Positions 27,334-36,228 of a stretch of 64,000 nt of DNA are shown piece by piece (within the stretch, counting starts at the first letter, position 1; each line of letters opens with the position of its first letter). Made by a program: the position numbers and the translations under genes. The notes below the pieces were generated by a model. The model worked only from the letters and a program-made list of their open reading frames with translations. It had not been told where the DNA came from and did not search any database. Source of the stretch: Solimicrobium sp043758755 (GTDB lineage Bacteria > Pseudomonadota > Gammaproteobacteria > Burkholderiales > Burkholderiaceae_D); assembly GCA_043758755.1 (NCBI GenBank), contig JAYVMW010000047.1, forward strand, positions 1 through 64,000, written 5' to 3'.

Positions 27334-28052
27334 CGGGTTTTGTACTGGCAATCTCGGGGCTGCTGTTCGGGCAGATCGTTGAGGGCGCGCATCCATCATC
27401 GCTGCTGCAGCCGGCAGCGTTTCTGATCGTATTTTGCGGCACGCTCGGCGCGGTTCTGGTGCAAAGCCGCATGCCGACTTTTGTGCGCAGTGTGCGCATG
27501 CTGGCCAATGTTTTCAAGACGCCAGTCGATGACCGGCAAAAATTGACCCGCGATGCGCTGTTGTGGAATATGACTGCGCGCCGCGAAGGTGTGCTGAGTC
27601 TGGAGCGCTACCTGCGCCAGACCAAGGACCCGTTTGTGGCCAAGGGATTGCGCATGGTGATTGATGGCGTGGAAGCGGAGCGCATCAGGGAAATCCTGGA
27701 AGTCGATATTGCCGCCTATGAAGTCTATCAGCGCGCTGCAGTACGGGTCTGGGATTCGGCTGGCGGCTATGCGCCGACTATAGGTATTCTGGGTGCGGTA
27801 CTGGGTCTGATCCACGTCATGGAAAATTTATCCGAGCCCAGCAAACTGGGCGCCGGGATTGCGGTGGCATTCGTTGCCACGATTTACGGTGTGGGATTGG
27901 CGAATCTGGTGTTTCTGCCGGTCGCGCACAAACTTAAGGAGCAGCTTGGACGTGACGTAGAGAAAAGAGAAATGCTGGCCGATATTTTTTACAGTATCGC
28001 CGCCGGTGAGAATTCTCGCGTGATCGAAGAACGGGTTACCAGCTATGGGTAG
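27315..28052 (+). CDS. motC: flagellar stator protein MotC (MotA family)
   Basis: A 245-residue MotA/ExbB-type protein. Four membrane segments are visible: residues 5-22, 31-50, about 150-170 and 180-200. The last two include GYAPTIGILGAVLGLIHVM and GIAVAFVATIYGVGLANLVF. It starts with GTG and overlaps fliA by 19 bases; motD overlaps its end. MotC and MotD together form a proton-driven stator, as in Pseudomonas, where the pair also sits behind fliA. No motA/motB pair is in the window. Confidence 0.93.
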   Translation: MDWSSIAGFVLAISGLLFGQIVEGAHPSSLLQPAAFLIVFCGTLGAVLVQSRMPTFVRSVRMLANVFKTPVDDRQKLTRDALLWNMTARREGVLSLERYLRQTKDPFVAKGLRMVIDGVEAERIREILEVDIAAYEVYQRAAVRVWDSAGGYAPTIGILGAVLGLIHVMENLSEPSKLGAGIAVAFVATIYGVGLANLVFLPVAHKLKEQLGRDVEKREMLADIFYSIAAGENSRVIEERVTSYG

Positions 28053-28884
28053 GAGCAGGCGCACGCGCAGGCACACTGACGACGCGGTCAATCATGATCG
28101 TTGGCTGGTTTCGTATGCCGATTTCATCACTCTCCTGTTTGCCTTTTTTGTGGTGATGTATTCGCTGTCTTCACTCAACGAAGGCAAATACCGCGTCATG
28201 TCGGATTCAGTAGTGGTGGCATTTGGCAAATTCAAGGAAGCCAGCGATACCACCGCCGTACCCATTCCGAATCTGGGCCCAGGTACCGGCACCGGTCCGG
28301 GTATTGGGGTAGGCAATGGGCCAGGGCCAGGACTGTCGGAAATCAGAAGAAAACCCGCCACCACCGTGGCGGAGCCGCTGAAACAGGAACGCGAAAAAAT
28401 GACCGGCCTGGCGCATGGGATATTAAGTGCCCTGGCCCCCCTGATTCGCGAAGGCAAGGTGCGCGTAACTCAAAGCAGTCGAGGCATCGCGATTGACATC
28501 AATGCCAGCGTGCTGTTTTCGGTGGGTGACGCAAAACTGACAGCGCAATCGAGTCAGGCACTGGCGGCGATCGCCTCGGTGCTGGCCAGTGATACGCACC
28601 AAATTCAGGTGGAAGGTTATACCGACAATGCACCGATCAAAAGCACGATGTTTCCCTCCAACTGGGAACTGTCAGCCATGCGGGCCGGCAGCGTGGTGCG
28701 GTTGTTTATGGATAACGGTATCGGTGAAGACCGCTTGACTGCGATTGGGCAGGGGGCAAAAACGCCGGTCGGGTCGAATGATACTGCTGAGGGGCGGGCC
28801 AGTAATCGGCGCGTTAAAATTACGATTTTGTCGTTGTTGCCTGAGAAGCTGACTGAGGTGCCGATTAATTCGGGTAAGCCTTGA
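28045..28884 (+). CDS. motD: flagellar stator protein MotD (MotB family)
   Basis: A 279-residue MotB-type protein. An N-terminal basic stretch precedes the single membrane segment WLVSYADFITLLFAFFVVMY, whose Asp carries the proton. A Gly/Pro linker (about 75-100) follows, then an OmpA-like peptidoglycan-binding domain (about 145-265; VEGYTDNAPI and EGRASNRRVKI). It overlaps motC by 8 bases. It is the last gene of the flhB-to-motD string and converges on flgN. Confidence 0.95.
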   Translation: MGRSRRTRRHTDDAVNHDRWLVSYADFITLLFAFFVVMYSLSSLNEGKYRVMSDSVVVAFGKFKEASDTTAVPIPNLGPGTGTGPGIGVGNGPGPGLSEIRRKPATTVAEPLKQEREKMTGLAHGILSALAPLIREGKVRVTQSSRGIAIDINASVLFSVGDAKLTAQSSQALAAIASVLASDTHQIQVEGYTDNAPIKSTMFPSNWELSAMRAGSVVRLFMDNGIGEDRLTAIGQGAKTPVGSNDTAEGRASNRRVKITILSLLPEKLTEVPINSGKP

Positions 28885-28964
28885 ATTAAATCTTCGTAGT
28901 TGCTGTCTGTGGTTATTTCTTGTGCCTGGAGTCGGAGGTAGCCCGACCAGCAATCTAAAAAAAC

Positions 28965-29438
28965 CTAAGCCACAAATCCACGCATAACACTGCGTCTCGA
29001 ATCCGACTGCCCATTTGCGCCATACAATGAAGGCATGGATGAACCCTGGTGGTTTCTGTACAGAACCTGCAATGTGGTCTGATTGCGCAACAGGTGTTTG
29101 GAAATCAGCAAACCGTTCACGCGATTGAGTTCATTGGCTTTTCTGGTGTGGCCAACTAGTTGATCCCAACAGTCTTTTTGCACTTGATCCTGCAACCATT
29201 GTGGTGCCGGATTATCTGTAACGGGGAAGCCCAGGCGGGCGATTTCATTTTTTCGCAACTTGCCCAATTGTGTGATCGTAGCGATCTGCTGGTTTTTTTT
29301 CTGGGTCAGTGCATTAATTTCTTCCATTAACTCCAGAGATGGTGCCTGCGTCAAAGCAGCCTGCTCCAGTTTCAACACCTCAATCAGTGCTGCCATGGCA
29401 TAAGATTCATTTTGAATGCAGATCAATAATGTATTCAT
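28965..29438 (-). CDS. flgN: flagellar export chaperone FlgN
   Basis: A 157-residue, largely helical protein with the FlgN pattern of Leu heptads (MAALIEVLKLEQAALTQA, EINALTQKKNQQIATITQL). The Gln/Asn-rich C-terminus includes LYGANGQSD. FlgN escorts FlgK and FlgL, encoded at 38378-41564, to the export gate. It lies 37 bases after flgM, and both are probably read from the sigma-28 promoter upstream of flgM. Confidence 0.9.
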   Translation of the reverse strand: MNTLLICIQNESYAMAALIEVLKLEQAALTQAPSLELMEEINALTQKKNQQIATITQLGKLRKNEIARLGFPVTDNPAPQWLQDQVQKDCWDQLVGHTRKANELNRVNGLLISKHLLRNQTTLQVLYRNHQGSSMPSLYGANGQSDSRRSVMRGFVA

Positions 29439-29475
29439 GGCAAATTTCGGTTTCTTTAAGGTGGCTGATTAATAT

Positions 29476-29841
29476 CTACTGCGTTGAACTGCGCTGGCGC
29501 GATCCCAGCAGATCATGCACACTGTCAAGCAATCCGTCGGCTACTTTTGCAGAATTGACCTGAAAGCGTCCTTCGGAAATGGCCAGTTTGATTTCATTGA
29601 CCTTGCTGGTTGAAAAAACGGCATCCGGTCCGGTAGCGGCCTGAGCTGCCTGCAACTGGGTTGAGATGGTGGACAGCGTCGTAACCGTACTGCCGGTCGA
29701 TGGAGTGCTGGCTGAAGTCGTTGCGCTGCTGGTACCGTTATTCGATGTCGTTGAGATATCGGTTGTTCCGGTACTTGCTTTGGTCGGCGGTGAACCGGCC
29801 GGTTGCAGTGGTGGACTTGATTTTGTGTCAATAGTGGTCAT
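29476..29841 (-). CDS. flgM: anti-sigma-28 factor FlgM
   Basis: A 121-residue FlgM. The first 75 residues are Thr/Ser-rich and disordered; the C-terminal sigma-binding part has SKVNEIKLAISEGRFQVNS followed by KVADGLLD. FlgM binds FliA until the hook is complete and is then exported. The gene has a good GAGG ribosome site and a sigma-28 promoter at 29885-29911, so FliA activates its own inhibitor. It is somewhat longer than enterobacterial FlgM (97 aa). Confidence 0.94.
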   Translation of the reverse strand: MTTIDTKSSPPLQPAGSPPTKASTGTTDISTTSNNGTSSATTSASTPSTGSTVTTLSTISTQLQAAQAATGPDAVFSTSKVNEIKLAISEGRFQVNSAKVADGLLDSVHDLLGSRQRSSTQ

Positions 29842-29884
29842 CGTGGTTACCTCGGAATAGTAGGATTTTCGGCTTCATGGCTTT

Positions 29885-29911
29885 TTATCGACGCAATCCA
29901 AAAAAACTTTA
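29885..29911 (-). promoter_or_regulatory. sigma-28 promoter of flgM-flgN
   Basis: On the minus strand TAAA (29911-29908), exactly 15 bases, then GTCGATAA (29892-29885). The consensus is TAAA-N15-GCCGATAA, so only one position differs. It lies about 45 bases before the flgM ATG. Confidence 0.88.
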
Positions 29912-29982
29912 ATCGGCATGGAAAGTTGCGCATTGATATGTTACGTCAGAGTCAACTATTTCGAATGCAAATCTTTGTTTTT

Positions 29983-30732
29983 TTAATTGTTAACTTCGAC
30001 AATTCCCCCCGCTTTGGCCATTCCGGACAAAACCTGGCCCGAATTGATTTTCACTTTGACAAGCTGTCCTTCACTGGCGCTGTTGAGCGCCTGACCTTCT
30101 GTAGAGACCCTGAAACCGGAACCATTCGACATTAAACGGATCGCCTGCCCCTGAATAACAACCGGTTGCAGGCGCAGACTGTCCTTTCTAAATGGTATGC
30201 CCGCGCCGAGCGACATGGTTGAGGTATGGCCGACAGCCTGGGCCGATTCGGTGACAACACCGTTAGACATGCTGGTCAGATCACCCTGCAGCGCGGTAAT
30301 GTCAGCTTCACTTAAGGTCTGTCCCTGCGTGACGGGTCGGGCAGAGACATAATAAGTTCCTGTCACTCTGACCGTGGCCGGGACATAAATGGACCAGCGG
30401 CTTGGATCGGTACAGCGTACTGCCACACTGACTTTGCCCCACAGGCGGCTACCGCCGGGAAGCGCGGTTTCCAGGGCGGCACAATGCGCCAGAGTCAGTC
30501 GTGAATCGATGGCGCCTACGTCGACACTGACCGTGCCGGGCAAACCAGTGGATTCGCGCAGCAAAAACTGTTTGACGGTCTCACGCAGTTCCTGGGTATT
30601 CTGTTTTTCAGCGCCGTCCTGCGCAGCAGGTGCGCACAATGACAGGGCGCACAGACTCAATGTCAGCATTAACTGACTTGCATGTCGTTTCGACAAATTA
30701 ATTTTTGACATAGTGCCCATTATCGATTTCAT
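29983..30732 (-). CDS. flgA: flagellar P-ring assembly chaperone FlgA
   Basis: A 249-residue periplasmic protein. A signal peptide with ALSLCAPAA lies at residues of about 17-37, and a SAF-type domain with ARPVTQGQTLSEADI near 130-145. The C-terminal beta domain has the family ending (VIQGQAIRLMSNGSGFRV, then LVKVKINSGQVLSG). FlgA helps FlgI build the P ring. The ATG at 30732 has GGAG 8-11 bases upstream. It is divergent from flgB, and the 178 bases between hold both promoters, in which I see no convincing sigma-28 box. Confidence 0.94.
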   Translation of the reverse strand: MKSIMGTMSKINLSKRHASQLMLTLSLCALSLCAPAAQDGAEKQNTQELRETVKQFLLRESTGLPGTVSVDVGAIDSRLTLAHCAALETALPGGSRLWGKVSVAVRCTDPSRWSIYVPATVRVTGTYYVSARPVTQGQTLSEADITALQGDLTSMSNGVVTESAQAVGHTSTMSLGAGIPFRKDSLRLQPVVIQGQAIRLMSNGSGFRVSTEGQALNSASEGQLVKVKINSGQVLSGMAKAGGIVEVNN

Positions 30733-30910
30733 TGCTGACTCCGCAAAATTTGCTGGTCTGTTTATACAGGCAAATTCTAAAGCGCCAACCTGATATTAAA
30801 ACTGAGAACAGAACACAAATTCAGGGCCTGATTGCGCATTCAGATTGCGCTGACATGAATAGAATGATCAGTAGAAAATTCCGAGAGTGGATTGGAAAGG
30901 GGAGCAGATC

Positions 30911-31321
30911 ATGCCATCAGGACTGAACGAATTATTGAACATGCAAGAATCTGCATTAAAGGTGCGCGAAGCGCGTCAGGAATTGCTGGCCTCTAATATA
31001 GCCAATGCCGATACGCCGAATTACAAGGCGCGTGACATCAATTTTTCCCAGACCCTGCAGCAGGTGTCGCAATCCAGACCGGGTATGAAGGCGGCGTTGC
31101 CGCTGACTGTTACTTCCGATGCACACCAGGCCGGCAAGCCTGGCGGTGCCCTGGCTGGCGCTGCGCAGTTTCGCAATGATCAGCAGGGCAGTATCGATGG
31201 CAATGATGTTGATATTGACAAGGAACGCATGCAGTTTGCCGACAATGGTGTGCGTTATGAGGCTTCTGTGACGCTCATTACCGCGCAGATCCATAACATG
31301 CTGGCTGTGCTGCAGAATTAA
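30911..31321 (+). CDS. flgB: flagellar proximal rod protein FlgB
   Basis: A 136-residue rod protein with the N-terminal axial motif ASNIANADTPNYKARDINF and a C-terminal helix that pairs with it. I choose the ATG at 30911, preceded by AAGGGGAG, over the in-frame ATG at 30887. It is the first gene of the flgBCDEFGHIJKL string. Confidence 0.96.
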   Translation: MPSGLNELLNMQESALKVREARQELLASNIANADTPNYKARDINFSQTLQQVSQSRPGMKAALPLTVTSDAHQAGKPGGALAGAAQFRNDQQGSIDGNDVDIDKERMQFADNGVRYEASVTLITAQIHNMLAVLQN

Positions 31322-31350
31322 ACAACGCATAATTAGGCAAGGAGCAGACC

Positions 31351-31755
31351 ATGTCACTGTTTGATGTTTTTAATGTAACCGGTTCGGCCATGAGCGCGCA
31401 GTCGCAGCGCCTGAACGTGGTCGCCAGCAATCTGGCCAATGCGGACAGTGTAACCAGTTCCGACGGTCAGCCATACAAGGCCAAGCAGGTGGTGTTTTCT
31501 GCAGTGCCGGTTGGTAATGACAATGCCACCGGTGTAACGGTGCAGAAGGTGGTGGATGATCCGAGTCCGCCGCAAATGGTATACAAACCGCAGCATCCGC
31601 TGGCCGACGCCAACGGGTATGTGGCCATGCCGAATGTGAATGTCGTCGATGAAATGGTCAACATGATTTCGGCCTCGCGCTCGTATCAGACCAACGTCGA
31701 TACCATGAACGCGGCAAAGACCATGATGATGAAAGCGCTGACCATCGGTCAGTAA
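31351..31755 (+). CDS. flgC: flagellar proximal rod protein FlgC
   Basis: A 134-residue rod protein with the axial motif VVASNLANADSV near residue 25 and the C-terminal VNVVDEMVNMISASRSYQTN typical of FlgC/FlgG-class rod proteins. A ribosome site AAGGAG is just upstream. A 9-bp tandem repeat follows directly after the stop codon. Confidence 0.96.
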   Translation: MSLFDVFNVTGSAMSAQSQRLNVVASNLANADSVTSSDGQPYKAKQVVFSAVPVGNDNATGVTVQKVVDDPSPPQMVYKPQHPLADANGYVAMPNVNVVDEMVNMISASRSYQTNVDTMNAAKTMMMKALTIGQ

Positions 31756-31757
31756 TC

Positions 31758-31784
31758 AGGTTCTATAGGTTCTATAGGTTCTAC
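31758..31784 (+). repeat. three-copy 9-bp tandem repeat
   Basis: AGGTTCTAT repeated three times, the last copy ending in C. It begins 3 bases after the flgC stop, in the 79-base gap before flgD. Confidence 0.9.
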
Positions 31785-31834
31785 AATCAGCTATCGAATT
31801 TTTAACAGATTTTAAAATTACACCAGGAGTCGAA

Positions 31835-32515
31835 ATGGCCACGACAATCAACTCGGTTTCATCAGCTTTGCTCAACACCATGAATCCAGCCTCTACCAGT
31901 ACGGTACCTGCTGCAGGCAGTGCGGCTGCCATCCAGAACCAGTTCATGACGATGCTGTTGACTCAACTGAAGAATCAGGATCCGCTCAATCCGATGGATA
32001 ACGCCCAGGTGACCTCCCAGATGGCGCAGTTGTCTACCACGCAAGGCATCAGTTCGATGAATTCCTCGCTCAACACGCTGGTCAGTGCAATGAATTCATC
32101 GCAATCACTGCAGGCCGCCAATCTGATCGGTAAAAGCGTTGTGGTGCCAGGCAACGCCATAACCCTGAGTGGAGGGGCTGGCCAGTTTGGTGTCAACCTC
32201 GCATCTGCTGCGGCCAACGTGCAGGCGGTCATCAAAGATTCTTCCGGCAACGTAGTCGATACGATGAACCTTGGCAGTTTGCCTTCGGGTCAGTCGGCCA
32301 TTAACTGGAATGGCCAGACCTCGGCTGGTACAACCGCGCCGGACGGTCAATACACCTTTACAGTGACCGCGGCAAACGGCAGTGCCGCCGTGACCGCGAC
32401 GGCGCTGTCAGTCGGACTGGTGTCATCCGTGTCAAACAGTGCCACAGCCGGAATCCAATTGAATGTTGCGAATGTGGGACCGACCAATTATTCCGATGTG
32501 CTGCAGATTCTTTGA
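31835..32515 (+). CDS. flgD: flagellar hook cap/scaffold protein FlgD
   Basis: A 226-residue hook-capping protein. The signature FMTMLLTQLKNQDPLNPMDN is followed by QVTSQMAQLSTTQGI at about residues 35-72. The C-terminal half has the FlgD Ig-like/tudor fold with INWNGQTSAGTTAPDGQYTF. It caps the growing hook and is removed on completion. Confidence 0.96.
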   Translation: MATTINSVSSALLNTMNPASTSTVPAAGSAAAIQNQFMTMLLTQLKNQDPLNPMDNAQVTSQMAQLSTTQGISSMNSSLNTLVSAMNSSQSLQAANLIGKSVVVPGNAITLSGGAGQFGVNLASAAANVQAVIKDSSGNVVDTMNLGSLPSGQSAINWNGQTSAGTTAPDGQYTFTVTAANGSAAVTATALSVGLVSSVSNSATAGIQLNVANVGPTNYSDVLQIL

Positions 32516-32589
32516 CGCTTGAGCAAAAAAAATTGCAGTGATTTGAATTGTTTTGTATGAATTTACGTAAATAGAACAGGGGAAATATT

Positions 32590-33879
32590 ATGTCTTTTGA
32601 TCAGGGACTCAGTGGCTTGTCTGCCGCGTCGGAACAGTTAAGTGTTATCGGTAACAACATCGCCAATGCCAGCACGGTAGGTTACAAGGCGTCCGACATT
32701 CAGTTTTCCGATGTGTACGCGAATTCCCTGGGCGGGGGCGGCGCAGCGCCGGTCGGCATCGGTGTCTCATCATCGGCGATTGCCCAGCAATTCACGCAAG
32801 GGTCGATTTCCACCGACAACAATCCGCTGGATATTGCCATCAACGGCAACGGTTTTTTCCAGCTCAGCACCAACGGAACCGTCAGTTACACCCGTTCAGG
32901 TCAGTTCCATCTGGATGCGAACGGCGCGATCGTGACTGCCAACGGCTCCAATGTGCAGGGCTACAATGCCAACACCAGTGGCGTCCTGAGTACCGGTTCG
33001 ACGACCAACCTGGTCATCAATGCTGCCAATTTGCCACCCAAGGTTACTTCAACCGTGCAAACGCAGCTTAATCTGGATTCCACTTCGGTAAAGCCGATAA
33101 ACGCATTCAATGCGACTGATCCAACTACCTATAATTATTCAAACTCAGTCACGGTTTATGACAGTCTGGGCAACACGCATGCACTGCAGACTTATTATGT
33201 TCAAAATGGCGTCAGTGGGGTTCCGGCTGAAGATAAGTGGAATGTTTTTGCCACACTGGATGGAACGCAAGTAATACCTGCACCGCCAGTAGCCGGCGTG
33301 CCAGCTGGCGCAGTAGGTCAATTTTCATTTAATGCAAGTGGTGCACTTGATAGTGCTACCAGTATTTTGGCGGCTTCGCCTCCTGCGCCAGCCAATACGA
33401 TAGCCCTGGCCATGCCATTGACCAATGGTGCCAACGCTCTGGCCGTTAATGTGGGATTTACCGGCGCAACGCAATACGGCACAATTTCAGGCGTCAATTC
33501 GCAGATCCAGGATGGCTATGCGTCAGGTCAGCTCACCCAGTTCAGCGCCGGTGCCAACGGTATTATTACCGGCACCTACTCCAACGGTGAAACCCAGACT
33601 CTGGGTCAGGTTGTGCTCGATAATTTTGTCAATCCGGGCGGACTGAAAAATGCCGGTAATAACCAGTGGTACGCTTCGGCGGCGTCCGGCACGCCGTTGC
33701 TCGGCACACCCGGTAGCGGTAGCCTGGGCACGCTGCAGTCCAGTGCGGTGGAAAATTCAACCACCGACCTGACCTCCGAACTGGTCAACATGATCACGGC
33801 CCAGCAGAACTATCAGGCCAATGCCCAGACCATCAAGTCACAGGATCAGATCACGCAGACGCTGGTGACCTTACGCTAA
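32590..33879 (+). CDS. flgE: flagellar hook protein FlgE
   Basis: A 429-residue hook subunit. The N-terminal axial motif is VIGNNIANASTVGYKASDI, D1 has DNNPLDIAINGNGFFQL, and the variable D2 domain is Ala/Val/Asn-rich. The C-terminus LVNMITAQQNYQANAQTIKS pairs with the N-terminus in the polymer. The length is usual for the family. RBS GGGGA is upstream. Confidence 0.97.
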   Translation: MSFDQGLSGLSAASEQLSVIGNNIANASTVGYKASDIQFSDVYANSLGGGGAAPVGIGVSSSAIAQQFTQGSISTDNNPLDIAINGNGFFQLSTNGTVSYTRSGQFHLDANGAIVTANGSNVQGYNANTSGVLSTGSTTNLVINAANLPPKVTSTVQTQLNLDSTSVKPINAFNATDPTTYNYSNSVTVYDSLGNTHALQTYYVQNGVSGVPAEDKWNVFATLDGTQVIPAPPVAGVPAGAVGQFSFNASGALDSATSILAASPPAPANTIALAMPLTNGANALAVNVGFTGATQYGTISGVNSQIQDGYASGQLTQFSAGANGIITGTYSNGETQTLGQVVLDNFVNPGGLKNAGNNQWYASAASGTPLLGTPGSGSLGTLQSSAVENSTTDLTSELVNMITAQQNYQANAQTIKSQDQITQTLVTLR

Positions 33880-33907
33880 CAGTATTGACCGGAATTGAAA
33901 GTGTGCC

Positions 33908-34648
33908 ATGGATAAACTGATCTACACCTCCCTGACCAGCGGCAAGCATACGCTGGCCCAGATGGATACCGTCACCCATAACCTGGCCAACATCAGCACC
34001 GACGGTTTCAAGGCGCAAATGGATTCATTTAGGGCCGTGCCGAAACTCAGTACCGATCTGCCGGTGCAGTCTTTTGTGGTGAATGCGACCACCGGTGCCG
34101 ATTTCACTCCCGGTGTCACTCATGAAACCGGCCGGGCTCTGGATGTGGCAGTGCAGGGCAGTGGCTGGCTGGTGGTGCAGGGCAAGGACGGCAAGGAAGC
34201 CTATACCCGCGCCGGCAGCCTGAAAACCGATGAGAACGGTGTACTGCAGATACCGCGCGGTTTAAACGTGGTGGGCGAAGGCGGAGATATCACAATTCCG
34301 CCGGATGTCACAGTCACAATCGCCAAGGATGGCACCGTTGCCACCATTCCGGTTGGGAATTTAGTGGCAAACAGCACTCTGATCGGCAGATTGAAACTGG
34401 TCAATCCGCCGGAGAATACGCTGGTACGCAGTGATGACGGGTTGTTCCGCACCAAAGACGGCTCGCAGCCGGATGCCGATCCGAACGTGGCAGTAATAGG
34501 TGGTTCGATAGAAAGCAGCAACGTGAATTCGGTGGAGTCGCTCGTTACCATGATTTCACTGGCGCGGCAGTTTGATATACACATGCAGATGTTAACCAAT
34601 GCGCAGGCCAGCGATGCCAAGGCAAGCTCGATTGTAAGTCTGTCCTGA
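33908..34648 (+). CDS. flgF: flagellar proximal rod protein FlgF
   Basis: A 246-residue rod protein with THNLANISTDGFKAQMDSFR near the N-terminus, the middle motif ALDVAVQGSGWLVVQ and the C-terminal VESLVTMISLARQFDIHMQM. It lies between the FlgE and FlgG genes, the standard order. Confidence 0.96.
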   Translation: MDKLIYTSLTSGKHTLAQMDTVTHNLANISTDGFKAQMDSFRAVPKLSTDLPVQSFVVNATTGADFTPGVTHETGRALDVAVQGSGWLVVQGKDGKEAYTRAGSLKTDENGVLQIPRGLNVVGEGGDITIPPDVTVTIAKDGTVATIPVGNLVANSTLIGRLKLVNPPENTLVRSDDGLFRTKDGSQPDADPNVAVIGGSIESSNVNSVESLVTMISLARQFDIHMQMLTNAQASDAKASSIVSLS

Positions 34649-34681
34649 AATACGATTAATTGAACAGGTAAGGGGAAGCAA

Positions 34682-35470
34682 ATGATACGCTCATTATGGA
34701 CAGCCAAAACGGGGATGGATGCGCAGCAGACATCGATGGATGTGATTGCGAATAATCTCGCCAACGTCAGCACCACGGCCTTTAAAAGTACCCGTACCGT
34801 GTTTGAAGATCTGATGTATCAGACCATTCGTCAGCCCGGTGCCCAAAGTACACAGCAGACTCAGATATCAAGCGGCATGCAGGTCGGACTGGGAACCCGT
34901 CCGATTGCTACCGAAAGAATTTTTACTCAGGGCTCTCCGCAGCTGACCAGCAATGCCAAAGACGTGGCCATTAACGGCAGTGGTTTCTTTCAGGTGCTCA
35001 TGCCGGATGGCTCGACCTCTTATACACGCGACGGCTCGTTTCAGCTCGATAACCAGGGGCAGCTTGTGACCGCCAGCGGGTATCCGATACAGCCGGCCGT
35101 CACAATTCCGGCCACGGCCACTTCCCTGACAATCGGCAATGACGGCGTGATCACCATTACGCAGCCCGGTTCACCGTTGCCGGTGCAGATCGGTTCGTTG
35201 CAGTTGGTTACCTTTGTCAATCCGGCTGGACTGGATTCGATCGGCGAGAACCTGTTTCTCGAAACCGGTTCGTCCGGCACTCCCAATACAACGGTACCTG
35301 GTCTGAACGGTTCTGGAACGCTGATGCAGAATTATGTGGAAGGTTCCAACGTGAATGTGGCAACCGAACTGGTTAACATGATTCAGACCCAGCGCGCCTA
35401 TGAAATGAATTCGCAGGCGATAACCACCTCCAATCAGATGTTGCAGCGTCTGGTGCAAATGGCGGGATGA
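34682..35470 (+). CDS. flgG: flagellar distal rod protein FlgG
   Basis: A 262-residue distal rod subunit with MDVIANNLANVSTTAFKST, the FlgG-specific YQTIRQPG loop, KDVAINGSGFFQVLMPDG and the C-terminal VNVATELVNMIQTQRAYEMN. Strong ribosome site AAGGGGAAG. Confidence 0.97.
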   Translation: MIRSLWTAKTGMDAQQTSMDVIANNLANVSTTAFKSTRTVFEDLMYQTIRQPGAQSTQQTQISSGMQVGLGTRPIATERIFTQGSPQLTSNAKDVAINGSGFFQVLMPDGSTSYTRDGSFQLDNQGQLVTASGYPIQPAVTIPATATSLTIGNDGVITITQPGSPLPVQIGSLQLVTFVNPAGLDSIGENLFLETGSSGTPNTTVPGLNGSGTLMQNYVEGSNVNVATELVNMIQTQRAYEMNSQAITTSNQMLQRLVQMAG

Positions 35471-35516
35471 CGTTGAAAAACTGCGTGAACACAGTGTCAG
35501 AACAAAGGGTGATGTC

Positions 35517-36218
35517 ATGATCAGGCTAAATAATTTTGCAGGCCGTACAGCGCTGCTGGCGCGTTTGCTTTTTGTTGCGGTACTGTGCAGTCTGGCCGGT
35601 TGTGCCGTCACACCGAAATTAATGATCGACAAGCCGATCACGGCACAACCTTTACCTGAAGCGCCGCGCGACAAAGCAAATCCAGGTGCAATTTTTCAGG
35701 CGACTGCCTACCGTCCATTATTTGAAGATGTTCGTGCACGTATGGTCGGCGACACGATCATCATTACCATTGCTGAAAACACCAACAGTACCACGACGTC
35801 TGGGAACGCCACGAGCAAATCTGCAGCCACCAGCTATGCAGCTCCGAGCCTGTTCGGCGTACCTGCAACGACAACCGGACGGTTGAGTCTGGCTACAAAA
35901 ACCAGCAACAGTCTGACTGAAAAAGGCGGCGACAATTTTGCCAATACCTTTAATGGAACAATTACTGTGACGATTACTGAGGTGCTGGCTAACGGCAACT
36001 TCAGGGTAAGTGGGGAAAAGAAACTGGCGTTTGACAGAGAAACTGAATATGTTCGCTTTTCCGGTGTGGTCACCCCATCGACAATCATCCCTGGCAATAT
36101 CGTGTCCTCGACACAGGTAGCCGATGCAAAATTTGAATACCGCACGAACGCACATCTGGACGGTTCAGAGATGATGTCGATTCTGGACCGGTTTTTCCTT
36201 AGTATTCTTCCGATGTGA
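35517..36218 (+). CDS. flgH: flagellar L-ring lipoprotein FlgH
   Basis: A 233-residue outer-membrane lipoprotein with signal peptide and lipobox LAGC (Cys at about 29). The family motif ARMVGDTIIITIAENTNS and the C-terminal LRING segment GSEMMSILDRFFLSILPM are present. It forms the outer-membrane bushing of the motor. Confidence 0.96.
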   Translation: MIRLNNFAGRTALLARLLFVAVLCSLAGCAVTPKLMIDKPITAQPLPEAPRDKANPGAIFQATAYRPLFEDVRARMVGDTIIITIAENTNSTTTSGNATSKSAATSYAAPSLFGVPATTTGRLSLATKTSNSLTEKGGDNFANTFNGTITVTITEVLANGNFRVSGEKKLAFDRETEYVRFSGVVTPSTIIPGNIVSSTQVADAKFEYRTNAHLDGSEMMSILDRFFLSILPM

Positions 36219-36228
36219 GGCCCAGACA

